Source: Chitinophagales bacterium
GTDB lineage: Bacteria > Bacteroidota > Bacteroidia > Chitinophagales > UBA2359
Direction: 5' to 3'
DNA length: 64,000 nt
NCBI GenBank assembly: GCA_020636475.1
Contig: JACJXU010000001.1
Location: 558,001 to 622,000, forward strand
Shown: positions 10,628 through 19,856 of the stretch, piece by piece
Layout of the letters: each line of letters begins with the position of its first letter
Position numbering within the stretch: position 1 is the first letter of the stretch
Program-made: the position numbers and the translations under genes
The notes under the pieces: generated by a model
Told to the model about the DNA's origin: nothing
The model's input: the letters and a program-made list of their open reading frames with translations, nothing else
The model's database searches: none

Positions 10628-10788
10628 TAATCTTTCGTTGGTCTTTGTGTGCAATATTTGCCTAAGTGGCTAAATTATTGGGCTAAAATTAGTTTTTTTG
10701 CTAAAATTATACACTATAAAGGAGTATGATTTGCTAAAAGAAAAGCAAATATGTTACAATTAATAAAATATTATAAATTTAATTACAT

Positions 10789-11907
10789 TTATTTTCCTCC
10801 TAACATCAAATCTGCCGTTATGGGCAAATGGTCGGAGAAATAAAAAAGATGTCGCTCAAAATTTTGTACTTGAAAAGTGCTGTCTGCAAGGATATAGTCA
10901 ATGCGCAAAGCGGGAATGGGACCGTTGTAAGTACTGCCAATTCCCCAACCACCGGCTTTCAGAAAAGCATCTTGCAAACTCGCCGAAATATGCGAGTACG
11001 CATACGAATTAGGTGTATCGTTAAAGTCGCCGCAAACTATAAACGGACGCGTAGTATTGTCTAATGCATTGCGCAAACGCTCGGCTTGTTGAGAACGTTT
11101 TTGAAACCCGATACGCAGTTTTCGCACAATGTTTTTCGAACCTTCTAAGGTAGTATTCGTACCAATATTTTCAATGTATTCGTAATCTTCGGGCGCAAAA
11201 CGCAGACTTTGCAAGTGTGTATTCCATATAGATATTTCCTTGTTCGGCGCAACCGCTACGATGGTTTCTATTGCCAAATTTCGCTCGGTTTGGGTAAGCT
11301 GTAGTTTATTCTTGCCCACAATAGGCAACTTGCTAAAGGTAGCCAAGCCAAAATGATGCGTCTTTTTGTAAGTACTGGTTCGCTCAAAGTGGTAGTCGGT
11401 GTAGCCCAACTCATTAATAACTGCCTTTATGTTCTGAAAATCGGCACTTTCGCCATCTTCGGTATAAAACTCCTGCAAACAAAGTATATCAGGATTTTCT
11501 TTTTTAATAAAATCAAACATTGCCTCACGCGATGCTTTGTTCTCTTTCCAGTTGTACAAATCGAAATTTCGCACATTGTACGACATTATTTTTAGAGGTA
11601 TTGCCTTTTGCAAAGAAGAAGGTCGCTCGGCTGCATAAGCGTTGAGGGCAAACGTTTGTTTAAAACTTTGTCTGCCGAAAAATATTAGCAAAAAATGTAG
11701 CAAAAAATACCATTTTATATGATACAACCAGTAGCACATCAATAATACATTTAGCAACAATAAATAAGGATACGCCAAACCCGCCAATGCTATAAACCAA
11801 TACTTTTCGCCTTGAGCAAAAGGAGCAAATTCCGCCATAAGTAATCCTGCCAAAGCTAAAATACTCAGCAACAATAAGATGGGTCGGAAAAATGATTTTT
11901 TTCGCAT
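10789..11907 (-). CDS. Membrane-anchored endonuclease/exonuclease/phosphatase (EEP) family protein
   Basis: This 372-residue protein has about three hydrophobic segments in residues 1-85 and then an EEP domain. The family's metal-binding and catalytic motifs are present: MSYNVRNFDLY, ILCLQEFY, a His in WNTHLQSL, VCGDFNDTP, DYILAD and SDHLPI. EEP enzymes cleave phosphodiesters in nucleic acids, lipids or other phosphate esters, and the membrane anchor makes DNA repair a less obvious role. In related bacteria, genes of this type often sit beside rhomboid and mutL, which are found about 3 kb upstream here. The substrate is unknown. Confidence 0.88.
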   Translation of the reverse strand: MRKKSFFRPILLLLSILALAGLLMAEFAPFAQGEKYWFIALAGLAYPYLLLLNVLLMCYWLYHIKWYFLLHFLLIFFGRQSFKQTFALNAYAAERPSSLQKAIPLKIMSYNVRNFDLYNWKENKASREAMFDFIKKENPDILCLQEFYTEDGESADFQNIKAVINELGYTDYHFERTSTYKKTHHFGLATFSKLPIVGKNKLQLTQTERNLAIETIVAVAPNKEISIWNTHLQSLRFAPEDYEYIENIGTNTTLEGSKNIVRKLRIGFQKRSQQAERLRNALDNTTRPFIVCGDFNDTPNSYAYSHISASLQDAFLKAGGWGIGSTYNGPIPALRIDYILADSTFQVQNFERHLFYFSDHLPITADLMLGGK

Positions 11908-11948
11908 ATATAATAACTCCGGGAGTGAATTTACGGTTAGTATTAACG

Positions 11949-11956
11949 CAAAAATA
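11949..11956 (-). promoter_or_regulatory. -7 element for the EEP gene
   Basis: The minus strand reads TATTTTTG, matching TAnnTTTG, 42 bases upstream of the ATG. No clear -33 partner was found. Confidence 0.35.
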
Positions 11957-12009
11957 TGGTTGGTTCAGGCGAAGTAGTTTGACGATAGTTTCTACACCCT
12001 ATTAGCAGT

Positions 12010-12858
12010 TTATAATTCATCTTTTAATTCAATAATTTCTTGTTCTGATAATCCCGTCATTTTTGAAATCATTTCAATTGGATAACCTTCTTTTAGTCCA
12101 TTTTTTGCAATTTCAATCGTCTTTTCTTCCCTGGCAGTTTCCAATGAATTTTTTAAATCACGATAGTATTTTAGACTATCTTCATAATTTTGATATTCTT
12201 CTCTTGAAAACTTAGAAATTTCCGCAGTATTAAACAATTGTAAAAATATACTTTCTCTTAGATTTTCTGGAATTCTATCAAGTTTATGCAGATTTTTTAT
12301 TACATACAACCATTTATCAAATTTTGTATCTAATTCTTCTACTTTCTTATTGAATTTTGGCATTTCCAAATAAATAAAAGTCAGCTTATCATAAAATACT
12401 TTTTTAGTTTCTTGTTCAGTGAGCTTAACATCATATCTGAATTTATTTAATTGATTTTTGTCTTCATCAAATACAAAGTCTAAAATAGCTATTGTGTAAA
12501 TTTTTGCTAACTTAAAATTCCAATCACTCCCCTTAATTGCTTGCTCTTGTATGGGAAAAGTGGAATAATAAATAGTCCTATCTTTAAAAAATTTTTGTTT
12601 AGTTTTTTGAAGTTCCACTATAAAATTTTCGCCTTTCTGATTTGTACAGTATAAATCAAAGATAGCTCGTTTATCGACTGCTAATTTTTCAAGTTTTTCA
12701 TTTTTTAAGTATGTTAGATTTGTAATTGTTCCCTCTTCTTTCTTTAAAAGTTCATTAAGAAAATCAAGTAATAAATTTTTATTCGGCTCTTCTCCAAATA
12801 ATCTTTTAAAACCATAATCCGTAAAAGGATTTATATATTTTTCCTTAAATTCTGCCAT
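12010..12858 (-). CDS. Rpn family recombination-promoting nuclease / PD-(D/E)XK nuclease-family transposase
   Basis: This 282-residue protein starts with the family signature (INPFTDYGFKRLFGEE, then LLLDFLNELL). The PD-(D/E)XK core is visible: Asp68 in AIFDLYC, then Glu82-x-Gln84 in FIVELQKTK. The C-terminus is lysine- and glutamate-rich with a short helical tail (MISKMTGLSEQEIIELKDEL), typical of these proteins. Rpn proteins are DNA endonucleases that promote RecA-independent recombination and are often scattered in many copies. This copy is alone and has no visible inverted-repeat ends. It is more AT- and lysine-rich than its neighbours, which suggests transfer. Confidence 0.87.
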   Translation of the reverse strand: MAEFKEKYINPFTDYGFKRLFGEEPNKNLLLDFLNELLKKEEGTITNLTYLKNEKLEKLAVDKRAIFDLYCTNQKGENFIVELQKTKQKFFKDRTIYYSTFPIQEQAIKGSDWNFKLAKIYTIAILDFVFDEDKNQLNKFRYDVKLTEQETKKVFYDKLTFIYLEMPKFNKKVEELDTKFDKWLYVIKNLHKLDRIPENLRESIFLQLFNTAEISKFSREEYQNYEDSLKYYRDLKNSLETAREEKTIEIAKNGLKEGYPIEMISKMTGLSEQEIIELKDEL

Positions 12859-12875
12859 TCTATTTCTTTTTTTTG

Positions 12876-12883
12876 CAAAATTA
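12876..12883 (-). promoter_or_regulatory. Possible -7 element for the Rpn nuclease gene
   Basis: The minus strand reads TAATTTTG, 18-25 bases upstream of the ATG. The surrounding DNA is very AT-rich, so a chance match is possible. Confidence 0.3.
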
Positions 12884-12900
12884 ATACAAATGCCAAGCTA

Positions 12901-14805
12901 CTAATAAGCGCGTTCGTTTACTTTTTCATAGTAATTAATAAACGCTTTGTTTACTACCTTATTGCCGCCCGGCGTAGGATAATTTCCCGTAAAATACCAA
13001 TCGCCTCTGTGCTCGGGCATTGCCTGGTGCAAGTTTTCTACACTTTGAAAAATAACTTGTACCGCCGCCTTACAATTCTGAGGTCGCACTATTTCGGCAA
13101 TGGCTTCGTTCAGTTGCTCATCGCTAAACAAGTCGTAGAGAGGTTTCACCTTGTTTTCGACTTCGCTAAAAGGTTTTTTCAATTCGGAAAGGCAAGTGTG
13201 ATACGTATTTTCCAAAAGATATTCTTGATTATTTTTTTCCAACAATTTTATCAAAGCTTTAAATGCCACAAAATCGCCCAATTTCGACATATCAATTCCA
13301 TAACAATCGGGATAGCGTATTTGCGGCGCAGACGACACCACAATTATTTTTACAGGGTCTAAGCGGTCTAAAATGGCTAAAATACTTTTTTGCAAAGTAG
13401 TGCCTCGCACAATCGAGTCATCAACAACCACTAAGGTATCTACATTTCGGCGGATAGTGCCGTAGGTAATGTCGTACACATGACTCACCAATTCGTCACG
13501 CAGCGCATCTTCGGTAATAAAGGTTCGCAGTTTATAATCTTTTACCGGAATTTTTTCCGCGCGCGGACGCAGGGAAAATAGTTGTTCTAAAGTAGCTTCG
13601 TCCAACTCCTCTTTGGCTTGTAAAATTATTTTTTTCCTTTTTTGGTTAATATAATCTTCCACACCGCGCAGCATACCATAAAAAGAAATTTCCGCCGTAT
13701 TGGGAATATAGGAAAAAACGGTATTTTCCAAATCATAATTTACCGCTTCAAGCACAGGCGTGGTAAGCAAATTTCCCAACGCAATTCGTTCGCGATAAAT
13801 TTCTTTGTCGCTGCCGCGCGAAAAATAAATTCGCTCGAAACTACAAGCAGTTTTGGGTTTGGGTACTTTTACAAAGGCTTCTATGGATACATCGCCGTTG
13901 CGTTTTACCATTAGTGCGTGGGCGGGCGGCAACTCGCTTACTTCGGAGTGTTTCAGATTTAGTGCCGCCTGAATGGCAGGACGCTCCGAAGCAGCCACTA
14001 CTATTTCATCATTTGCATAATAATACGCGGGACGAATACCGTTGGGGTCGCGCAGTACAAAAGCATCGCCCGAGCCGAGCATTCCGCCAATAGTGTAGCC
14101 GCCATCAAAGCCGGCGGTAGAGCGTTTTATTACTTTGAGCAGGTCTAAAGCATCAATAATTTTGGGCGTTATGGCTGCTTTTGCATAGCCTTCATGTTTA
14201 AAATAATCGTACATTTCCTGCACATGTTGGTCAAGAAAATGGCCGAATTTTTCTAACATTAAGGTAGTATCGGATTTTTCGATAGGATGCTGCCCTAAGT
14301 TCACCAACAAATCGAAAAGCTCATCTACATTGGTAAGGTTAAAGTTTCCGGCAAGAAAAAGGCTGCGCGTCATCCAGTTGTTAATGCGTTTTACGGGATG
14401 ACAAAATTCTACCCCGCTTTTTCCGTGCGTGCCGTAGCGAAGGTGTCCCAGCATTACTTCACCCAAAAAATTGAGTTTCGATTTCAAATATTCTGTTTCG
14501 TGGAGTAAATCCTCATGTTTTTCTTTTACATTTTGGATTTTAGAATGAATTTTGGCAAAAATATCTTTTAAACCATCGGTACTGCTACTGCGGCGGCGAT
14601 ACATATATTTGTCGCCTACGCGCGGGTAGAGTTTCACGCTGGCAATTCCTACACCATCTTGACCGCGATTGTGCTGTTTTTGCATCATCAAGTAGAGTTT
14701 GTTGATGCCGTAGAAAGGAGTGCCGTATTTTTGGGTGTAGAAGTCAAGTGGTTTCAACAGTCTTACGAAAGCTAAGCCACATTCGTGTTTTATAGGGTCG
14801 CTCAT
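12901..14805 (-). CDS. purF: Amidophosphoribosyltransferase
   Basis: This enzyme catalyses the first committed step of purine synthesis: PRPP plus glutamine gives phosphoribosylamine. The 634-residue protein is the long Bacteroidota form. The N-terminal class II glutaminase begins MSDPIKHECGLAF, where Cys9 would become the nucleophile after removal of eight residues. KQHNRGQDGVG and HLRYGTHG line that site. The C-terminal phosphoribosyltransferase domain has the PRPP loop DTLVVVDDSIVRGTTL. It is much longer than the E. coli enzyme (about 505), mainly through insertions in the middle and an extended C-terminus. It lies between the rhomboid and Rpn genes with no other purine genes nearby. Confidence 0.93.
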   Translation of the reverse strand: MSDPIKHECGLAFVRLLKPLDFYTQKYGTPFYGINKLYLMMQKQHNRGQDGVGIASVKLYPRVGDKYMYRRRSSSTDGLKDIFAKIHSKIQNVKEKHEDLLHETEYLKSKLNFLGEVMLGHLRYGTHGKSGVEFCHPVKRINNWMTRSLFLAGNFNLTNVDELFDLLVNLGQHPIEKSDTTLMLEKFGHFLDQHVQEMYDYFKHEGYAKAAITPKIIDALDLLKVIKRSTAGFDGGYTIGGMLGSGDAFVLRDPNGIRPAYYYANDEIVVAASERPAIQAALNLKHSEVSELPPAHALMVKRNGDVSIEAFVKVPKPKTACSFERIYFSRGSDKEIYRERIALGNLLTTPVLEAVNYDLENTVFSYIPNTAEISFYGMLRGVEDYINQKRKKIILQAKEELDEATLEQLFSLRPRAEKIPVKDYKLRTFITEDALRDELVSHVYDITYGTIRRNVDTLVVVDDSIVRGTTLQKSILAILDRLDPVKIIVVSSAPQIRYPDCYGIDMSKLGDFVAFKALIKLLEKNNQEYLLENTYHTCLSELKKPFSEVENKVKPLYDLFSDEQLNEAIAEIVRPQNCKAAVQVIFQSVENLHQAMPEHRGDWYFTGNYPTPGGNKVVNKAFINYYEKVNERAY

Positions 14806-14835
14806 GAGAGAGATAGCTTGAAGGAAAATTTACGC

Positions 14836-14843
14836 CAAAATTA
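14836..14843 (-). promoter_or_regulatory. -7 element for purF
   Basis: The minus strand reads TAATTTTG, about 31 bases upstream of the purF ATG. The position suits a short leader. No clear -33 element was seen. Confidence 0.35.
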
Positions 14844-14940
14844 GGCTATTTTTTATTAAAAAATAAATAGTTGAAGTACTTCAAAACAAAAAACAATAGT
14901 TCAGTCGAAAAACATCAAAAAAGAGGCATTGAAAAATACT

Positions 14941-15762
14941 TTATAAATTTCCCCTCCTGCGCCAGTAAGAAATTAGCAAAAAACCTGCCAGCATACCGCC
15001 TAAGTGCGCAAAGTGCGCTACATTATCGCCGGGATTATTACGAATACCCGTCAATAATTCTGCCAAGCCATACAAAATAACAAAGTATTTTGCCTTGATA
15101 GGAAAAAGAAAATACAAGTAAATATAGGCATTGGGAAACAGCATACCAAAAGCCAGCAACAAACCAAAAATCGCCCCCGAAGCTCCTACTACTACGTGCA
15201 TGTTCAGAAAATAATCTTTGTATTCCTGCATAAATTTAGAGGCTTCTAAACTAAGTGCATTGTCTTGTGGCTGTAGCTGAAATTGTTGGTAAATATTGTT
15301 AAATTTTTTGTAGCCTATAAGAATGTCGTTATTCGCATTAAAATTACTCAGATTTTCAAAGGTAGGATTGTCCACAAACTGGTCTATTTGCGCCACAACG
15401 GGATTTATTTGGTAGTAAGCGATACCAAAATGAAGAGCAGCCGCCCCCAAACCACAGGCAATATAATAAAACAAAAATCGCTTCGGTCCCCAACGATTTT
15501 CTAACACTGCCCCAAACATCCACAAGGCAAACATATTGAACAAAAGATGGGAAGGAGTGCTGTGCATAAACATGTACGTTATCCACTGATACGGTCTAAA
15601 AAGTGATGCCTGCCAGTAATGCAAGCCCAGTATATCATACAAATTTATGCCTAATCTTCCACCTAAAGCAATCGTTAACAAATACAATAAAATATTGATA
15701 ATCAGCAAATTCTTAACTATCGGCGGTAAAAAACTAAAATTTTGCGGTCGATACTGACTCAT
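14941..15762 (-). CDS. Rhomboid family intramembrane serine protease
   Basis: This 273-residue inner-membrane protein has about six hydrophobic segments. It carries the rhomboid signatures: HSTPSHLLFNMFALWMFG in the second segment, the catalytic Ser in GASGAIFGLL, and the catalytic His in AHFAHLGGMLAGF near the end. A soluble insertion of about 60 residues (roughly 125-185) separates the first membrane segments from the GASG segment, which is longer than in minimal rhomboids. It lies 42 bases downstream of mutL and is probably the last gene of that operon. Substrates are unknown. Confidence 0.93.
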   Translation of the reverse strand: MSQYRPQNFSFLPPIVKNLLIINILLYLLTIALGGRLGINLYDILGLHYWQASLFRPYQWITYMFMHSTPSHLLFNMFALWMFGAVLENRWGPKRFLFYYIACGLGAAALHFGIAYYQINPVVAQIDQFVDNPTFENLSNFNANNDILIGYKKFNNIYQQFQLQPQDNALSLEASKFMQEYKDYFLNMHVVVGASGAIFGLLLAFGMLFPNAYIYLYFLFPIKAKYFVILYGLAELLTGIRNNPGDNVAHFAHLGGMLAGFLLISYWRRRGNL

Positions 15763-15804
15763 AAATATGTGAAGCGTTTAGATTTTTTTAAGGGTAAATT
15801 GCCT

Positions 15805-17640
15805 TTATTTTTTCTTAAATTCTTTTTCTACCTCCGCCAAGCTGTACTTAATAAAAGTAGCGCTGCCATTGGGTGCGACATAAGGAAGTTTGCAAGCAAA
15901 AAGCTGGTCTATAAGATTGGTCATTTCCTCCAAACTCAGGCTCGTGCCGTGTTTTATACACGAATGTCGCGCCATTACTTTGGCAATAAGGCTGCGTTTG
16001 TCGAGGTTCAAGTCTTGGGTGTTATTTTTAAATTGTTGCACCAAATCTTCAAACACTTGTTGTTCGTTGCCTTGTGCAATATCCGTAGGCACGCCGTAAA
16101 GCACAAAATCCGTTCCGCCAAAATGGCTCAATTCGTAGCCGAGTGCATTGATGTCGGGCAAAATATTTTGCAGCAAAAGACTGTCGTTTACACCCATTTT
16201 TAGGGTAATGGGGAAAAGTAGTTTTTGGGTAGGAAATGTTTTTTTCTCGTTGCGCGCCTCAAACTTTTCAAAAAGAATCCGCTCGTGCGCTGCTTGCTGA
16301 TCTACCAAAATAAAACCCGACTTGATAGGATACAAAATATACTGCAAATGAATTTGCATTGCCTGAAGCGCAGTTTTGTTGCCAAAAAGACTGCCTTGGT
16401 CGGCAGGCTCCTGCGAATCTGTTTCAATAGTATCGGACTGGCTGAGTGAAGACGGCACTACGGCAAAGTTTTTGGAGCTGCTTGTTTGGGTTTTGAAGGC
16501 TTCTTTCCAATCATTTTCTTTAGAACGTGTACCACCCGATGGTGTGTTGTCAAATTTTTGGGTAAAAGTCGGCAAAGGTGTCGTAGGTTCTTTTTCCTGA
16601 TACTGCAGCGATAGTTCTTGGTCGAAATCTAAAGCTGGCGTAATATTAAACGCACTTAGCGCGTGCTTAATGGCAGCATTGATAAAAGTATAAACAACCC
16701 GCTCGTCATCAAACTTTATTTCTTGCTTGGTAGGGTGAATATTTACATCAATTTTGGTAGGGTCTATTTGAATATTTATTACATAAAACGGCAAATTATC
16801 TTTGTTCAACAGCGTATCGTAAGCCGAAATAACTGCCTGATGCAAATAAGTGCTTTTTATATAGCGATTGTTCACGAAAAAAAACTGCTCACTTTTCGAT
16901 TTTTTGGCAAATTTTGGCTTTCCTACAAAGCCGTCAATACGCAAAAAGTCGGTTTCTTCTTCTATGGGCAGCAAACGCTCGTCATAGGCTGCGCCAAACA
17001 AAGCAATGATGCGTTGTTTCAGATTGCCGGATTTTAAATGATAGGTTTCGGCATCGTTGTTAAACAAAATAAAATTGATTTCGGGGTGCGCCAAGGCAAT
17101 TTGCTCGAAAGTTTCGTAAATGTGGCGCAACTCTACCGTATCCGATTTCAAAAACTGGCGGCGTGCGGGGACGTTGAAAAACAAATTTTTAACCTCCAGC
17201 GAAGTTCCTTCTGCCGTCTGACAAACTTCTTGCTTCAGCGCCTTAGAGCCTTCTATTTGCACCATCGTGCCAAGTTCATCCTCGGCGGTGCGTGTTTTTA
17301 GCGTTACTTGGGCAATAGCAGCAATCGAAGCCAAAGCCTCGCCTCTAAAACCCATCGTCACCAACTGGAACAAATCGTTTACCTGCGAAATTTTGGAAGT
17401 GGCGTGGCGTTCAAAACACAAGCGCGCATCGGTTGGCGACATACCTTTTCCGTTGTCCACCACCTGAATAAGCGTTTTGCCTGCATCTTTTACAATAAGC
17501 TGAATCTGCGTACTTTGCGCGTCAATAGCATTTTCCAGCAATTCTTTCACCACCGAAGCAGGACGTTGAATTACTTCTCCGGCGGCTATCTGATTGGCAA
17601 TGGCATCGGGCAGTTGTTTAATAATTCCCTTACTCAACAT
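15805..17640 (-). CDS. mutL: DNA mismatch repair protein MutL
   Basis: This 611-residue protein has an N-terminal GHKL ATPase: IAAGEVIQRPASVVKELLENAIDA, DNGKGM and TMGFRGEALASI. A transducer domain follows, then a proline- and threonine-rich linker (about 345-420) and the dimerisation domain. The C-terminal endonuclease-type motif reads DQQAAHERILFE, with Gln in place of the His of DQHA. The late zinc-site motif (CPHGRP in endonuclease MutLs) is replaced by APNGSATF. Nicking activity therefore cannot be assumed. It is preceded by a small membrane protein gene with a 6-base gap and belongs to a probable six-gene operon. Confidence 0.95.
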   Translation of the reverse strand: MLSKGIIKQLPDAIANQIAAGEVIQRPASVVKELLENAIDAQSTQIQLIVKDAGKTLIQVVDNGKGMSPTDARLCFERHATSKISQVNDLFQLVTMGFRGEALASIAAIAQVTLKTRTAEDELGTMVQIEGSKALKQEVCQTAEGTSLEVKNLFFNVPARRQFLKSDTVELRHIYETFEQIALAHPEINFILFNNDAETYHLKSGNLKQRIIALFGAAYDERLLPIEEETDFLRIDGFVGKPKFAKKSKSEQFFFVNNRYIKSTYLHQAVISAYDTLLNKDNLPFYVINIQIDPTKIDVNIHPTKQEIKFDDERVVYTFINAAIKHALSAFNITPALDFDQELSLQYQEKEPTTPLPTFTQKFDNTPSGGTRSKENDWKEAFKTQTSSSKNFAVVPSSLSQSDTIETDSQEPADQGSLFGNKTALQAMQIHLQYILYPIKSGFILVDQQAAHERILFEKFEARNEKKTFPTQKLLFPITLKMGVNDSLLLQNILPDINALGYELSHFGGTDFVLYGVPTDIAQGNEQQVFEDLVQQFKNNTQDLNLDKRSLIAKVMARHSCIKHGTSLSLEEMTNLIDQLFACKLPYVAPNGSATFIKYSLAEVEKEFKKK

Positions 17641-17646
17641 AACGGA

Positions 17647-18000
17647 CTACGCATTCACTTTTCGGATGAATAAAATCATAAATACCATCAACAAAAAAAT
17701 GGTAGAAATGCCGCCAATTTTTCCCATTAAATACAACCAAATACTGCCCATCATCAGCACCAAATACAACATACGCAAGTAGCGATTTACGGTATTTTGG
17801 CGGTGACTGCGATAAGAATCTTTCTCTGTAAAAGCACCCACCAAGCGATTATTTCCCTGTTTGTAAAAAGCTCCTTTTTCAAAGCGGATACGGTTTTTCA
17901 TATCTTCGCGGGCTTCTTTGGCAGGGTCGTAATAGCGCGGCACATAATTGAACCGCCGATGTTGGGGAAGTTTTACAAAAGAGGATTTGAAAAATTTCAT
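17647..18000 (-). CDS. Small conserved membrane protein of the mutL neighbourhood
   Basis: This 117-residue protein has a basic N-terminal half and two hydrophobic segments at the end (about 77-112). It contains RFNYVPRYYDPAKE near residue 20. Short proteins with an RxxYxPRYYD motif upstream of mutL are common in this phylum and are sometimes mislabelled as a riboflavin synthase subunit, a name this sequence does not support. No enzymatic motif is visible. It is 6 bases from mutL, so co-transcription is likely. Confidence 0.75.
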   Translation of the reverse strand: MKFFKSSFVKLPQHRRFNYVPRYYDPAKEAREDMKNRIRFEKGAFYKQGNNRLVGAFTEKDSYRSHRQNTVNRYLRMLYLVLMMGSIWLYLMGKIGGISTIFLLMVFMILFIRKVNA

Positions 18001-18064
18001 GTTTATTTTAAAAATATTAATAACTCGGCGCGCTTAAAGGTTTAAAATTTAACTAAAAATTAGC

Positions 18065-18688
18065 CTATTTCTCCTTTATCGCCTGAAAAATATACGCAAA
18101 TCGCAACGCAACCACTTTGTGATATTGTCCGGTTATGCTATTGCGGTTTACACTATAAATACCTTCTTGAAACGAGCGCACCGAATAACTGTAGCGCAGT
18201 TGCGCCAACAAATGATTACTAAGCGGATACGCAAATTCTAAAAACGCACTATAATCCATTTCTCTGGCGGGGCGGTCTTGAAAATAACTGTCAATAGGCA
18301 CGCCTGTTTGGTAAAATTGTGATAAGAGCAATCTGGAAATACTCAATCCGCCGCCGAAAATCATACCGTTGCGGTCGTGATACTGCACAGCAAAGGGTAC
18401 TTCCACATAGTTTGTAACGATTTTAAAATCATCTAAGTACATATCGGCGTTAAAAGCATTGGCACTGCCGCGTTGGCTGTACAAAATGTCCATTGCCAAA
18501 GCCCATCGCTCGTTGAACATGGCACTTACCGTAAAACCAGTATTCATGCCAACTTTGTAAAAACCGCTTGCATCGTCTCCATCTATTTGAGAAAAATTCG
18601 CTCCGGCAACTATTCCCGCACGGAAAAACTGGGCGTTGGCAGGAAAGCAACTCCCTACCAACAAAAACAACAGAATTATTTTTTTCAT
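18065..18688 (-). CDS. Outer membrane beta-barrel protein (PorT-like / OMP_b-brl family)
   Basis: The start at 18688 gives a clean signal peptide (MKKIILLFLLVGSCFPANAQ). A longer frame opening at 18733 would overlap the upstream gene and spoil that signal. The mature part of about 187 residues alternates hydrophobic and polar residues with aromatic ends (GIVAGANFSQI, YVEVPFAVQYH, LLAQLRYSYSV, VVALRFAYIF), as expected for an eight-stranded barrel. Some members of this family, such as PorT, assist T9SS, but the family is broad and this function is only a possibility. It follows the DUF4293 gene with a 7-base gap. Confidence 0.78.
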   Translation of the reverse strand: MKKIILLFLLVGSCFPANAQFFRAGIVAGANFSQIDGDDASGFYKVGMNTGFTVSAMFNERWALAMDILYSQRGSANAFNADMYLDDFKIVTNYVEVPFAVQYHDRNGMIFGGGLSISRLLLSQFYQTGVPIDSYFQDRPAREMDYSAFLEFAYPLSNHLLAQLRYSYSVRSFQEGIYSVNRNSITGQYHKVVALRFAYIFQAIKEK

Positions 18689-18695
18689 ATAAATT

Positions 18696-19088
18696 TTAGC
18701 GTAAGCGGTCCATAGAACGAACCAGTTTTTCATCTTTCAAAATATACCGCGCTGCCAAATAACAAAATACAATAGCCAAAGGCAAAGTGATAAATCCATA
18801 ATTAAAAATAAAATCACCATCGCTGTATTCGTAGTAAAAGTGCAAACCAATGGTGACAAGAATAAGCAAAATACTCACCAAACTCCACAAACGTTGGTTA
18901 GGGCGATTTTTGTATAAAAAAATGCTCATAAATGCAATAAAAGCACTGATAAAAGCAGCAGCAGCCAGCAAAGGAATTTGCAGCGCATTAAGTGTTTCAT
19001 TGTTAATTTCTACATCGGGCAGCCAAGGATAAATGATAAGCATTAAGCCTGCCAAAAACAAAAAAATGGTTTGAATGCGTTGAATCAT
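18696..19088 (-). CDS. DUF4293 family membrane protein
   Basis: This 130-residue protein has four hydrophobic segments, at about 6-22, 36-58, 70-87 and 95-112. It opens with MIQRIQTIFLFLA, the characteristic DUF4293 start (MIQRIQTxxL). The family is restricted to Bacteroidota and has no established function. It sits in the probable operon upstream of the beta-barrel gene. Confidence 0.85.
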   Translation of the reverse strand: MIQRIQTIFLFLAGLMLIIYPWLPDVEINNETLNALQIPLLAAAAFISAFIAFMSIFLYKNRPNQRLWSLVSILLILVTIGLHFYYEYSDGDFIFNYGFITLPLAIVFCYLAARYILKDEKLVRSMDRLR

Positions 19089-19134
19089 AAACTGATTTTA
19101 TAATGTTAAAATTTAAACAGATTGCAACAAAAAG

Positions 19135-19707
19135 TTACTTCTCCACATGTGCTGCCGCCCCTTCGAGCTGTTCGTAAAAATCTTCACCATACGCCCGAAT
19201 AAGCGGCTCCTTGAGAAATTTATATACAGGTACTTTCAATGATTTTCCCAAACTACAAGCCGAAGCACAAATATCCCAATAGTAATAATTAAGTGCCGTA
19301 AAGGTTCGATGTTTTTCGGCGCGAATGGGATATAAATGACAAGAAATAGGCTTCTGAAAATCAGTTTTCCCCTCTTCCCAAGCACGTTCTATTTGGCATT
19401 TGGCAATCCCTTTTTCATCAAAATTGAGGTAAACACAAGCTCCGCCATCTACCAAAGGTGTTACCATTTCGTTATTTTCTTCGCCGGGGACAAACAGTCC
19501 TTGTCGTTCAATTTCCGCACGCGCCTGCTCGGTAAGATAGTTGGCAATAATCGGAAAAATCTCCGTCAGTTTTTGGGTTTCGGTTGCTTCCAACGGCGCG
19601 CCACCGTCTCCTTCAATACAGCATTTACCCTTGCAAACCTGCAAATTGCACACAAATTGCTCAGTAACAATATCATCACTTATTATTTTATCGTCAATAA
19701 GAATCAT
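19135..19707 (-). CDS. DUF3109 family cysteine-rich protein
   Basis: The start at 19707 (MILIDDKIISDDIV) matches the family's N-terminus and lies 29 bases downstream of a good promoter. The longer frame reaching 19845 would run through that promoter. The 190-residue protein has clustered cysteines: CNLQVCKGKCC near residue 20, GGACVYLN, CQIERA, SCHLYP and CASACSLG. This pattern suggests metal or iron-sulfur binding, related to the YkgJ-type zinc/iron-chelating proteins. The function is unknown. It is the first gene of the probable operon that ends at the rhomboid gene. Confidence 0.85.
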   Translation of the reverse strand: MILIDDKIISDDIVTEQFVCNLQVCKGKCCIEGDGGAPLEATETQKLTEIFPIIANYLTEQARAEIERQGLFVPGEENNEMVTPLVDGGACVYLNFDEKGIAKCQIERAWEEGKTDFQKPISCHLYPIRAEKHRTFTALNYYYWDICASACSLGKSLKVPVYKFLKEPLIRAYGEDFYEQLEGAAAHVEK

Positions 19708-19735
19708 AGGGCGAAATATGTATTTTAAGTACCCA

Positions 19736-19767
19736 CAAAGGTACACTATTTTTCTACAATAAGCCAA
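19736..19767 (-). promoter_or_regulatory. Promoter of the DUF3109-to-rhomboid operon
   Basis: The minus strand has TACCTTTG (19743-19736) as the -7 element and TTGG at 19767-19764 as a -33-like element, with TTG 21 bases away. The transcription start would fall near 19729, which supports translation from 19707. Confidence 0.5.
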
Positions 19768-19856
19768 TTCTTTATCGCGCTTTGCCGTCAGAAAAACTAT
19801 GTTGTGGGCATCTTTATTTGGTCGAAATTTACTATCTTTACTCAAAACAATATATT

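Noticed and set aside
10729..10750. A 7-bp hairpin (ATTTGCT/AGCAAAT) after the EEP gene
   Set aside because: The stem is short and AT-rich and no T-run follows, so terminator function is not supported.
18689..18733. Extension of the beta-barrel gene to 18733
   Set aside because: It would overlap the DUF4293 gene and put 15 residues before an otherwise perfect signal peptide.
19708..19845. Extension of the DUF3109 gene to an ATG at 19845
   Set aside because: The extra 46 residues are not family-like, and the promoter lies inside them.
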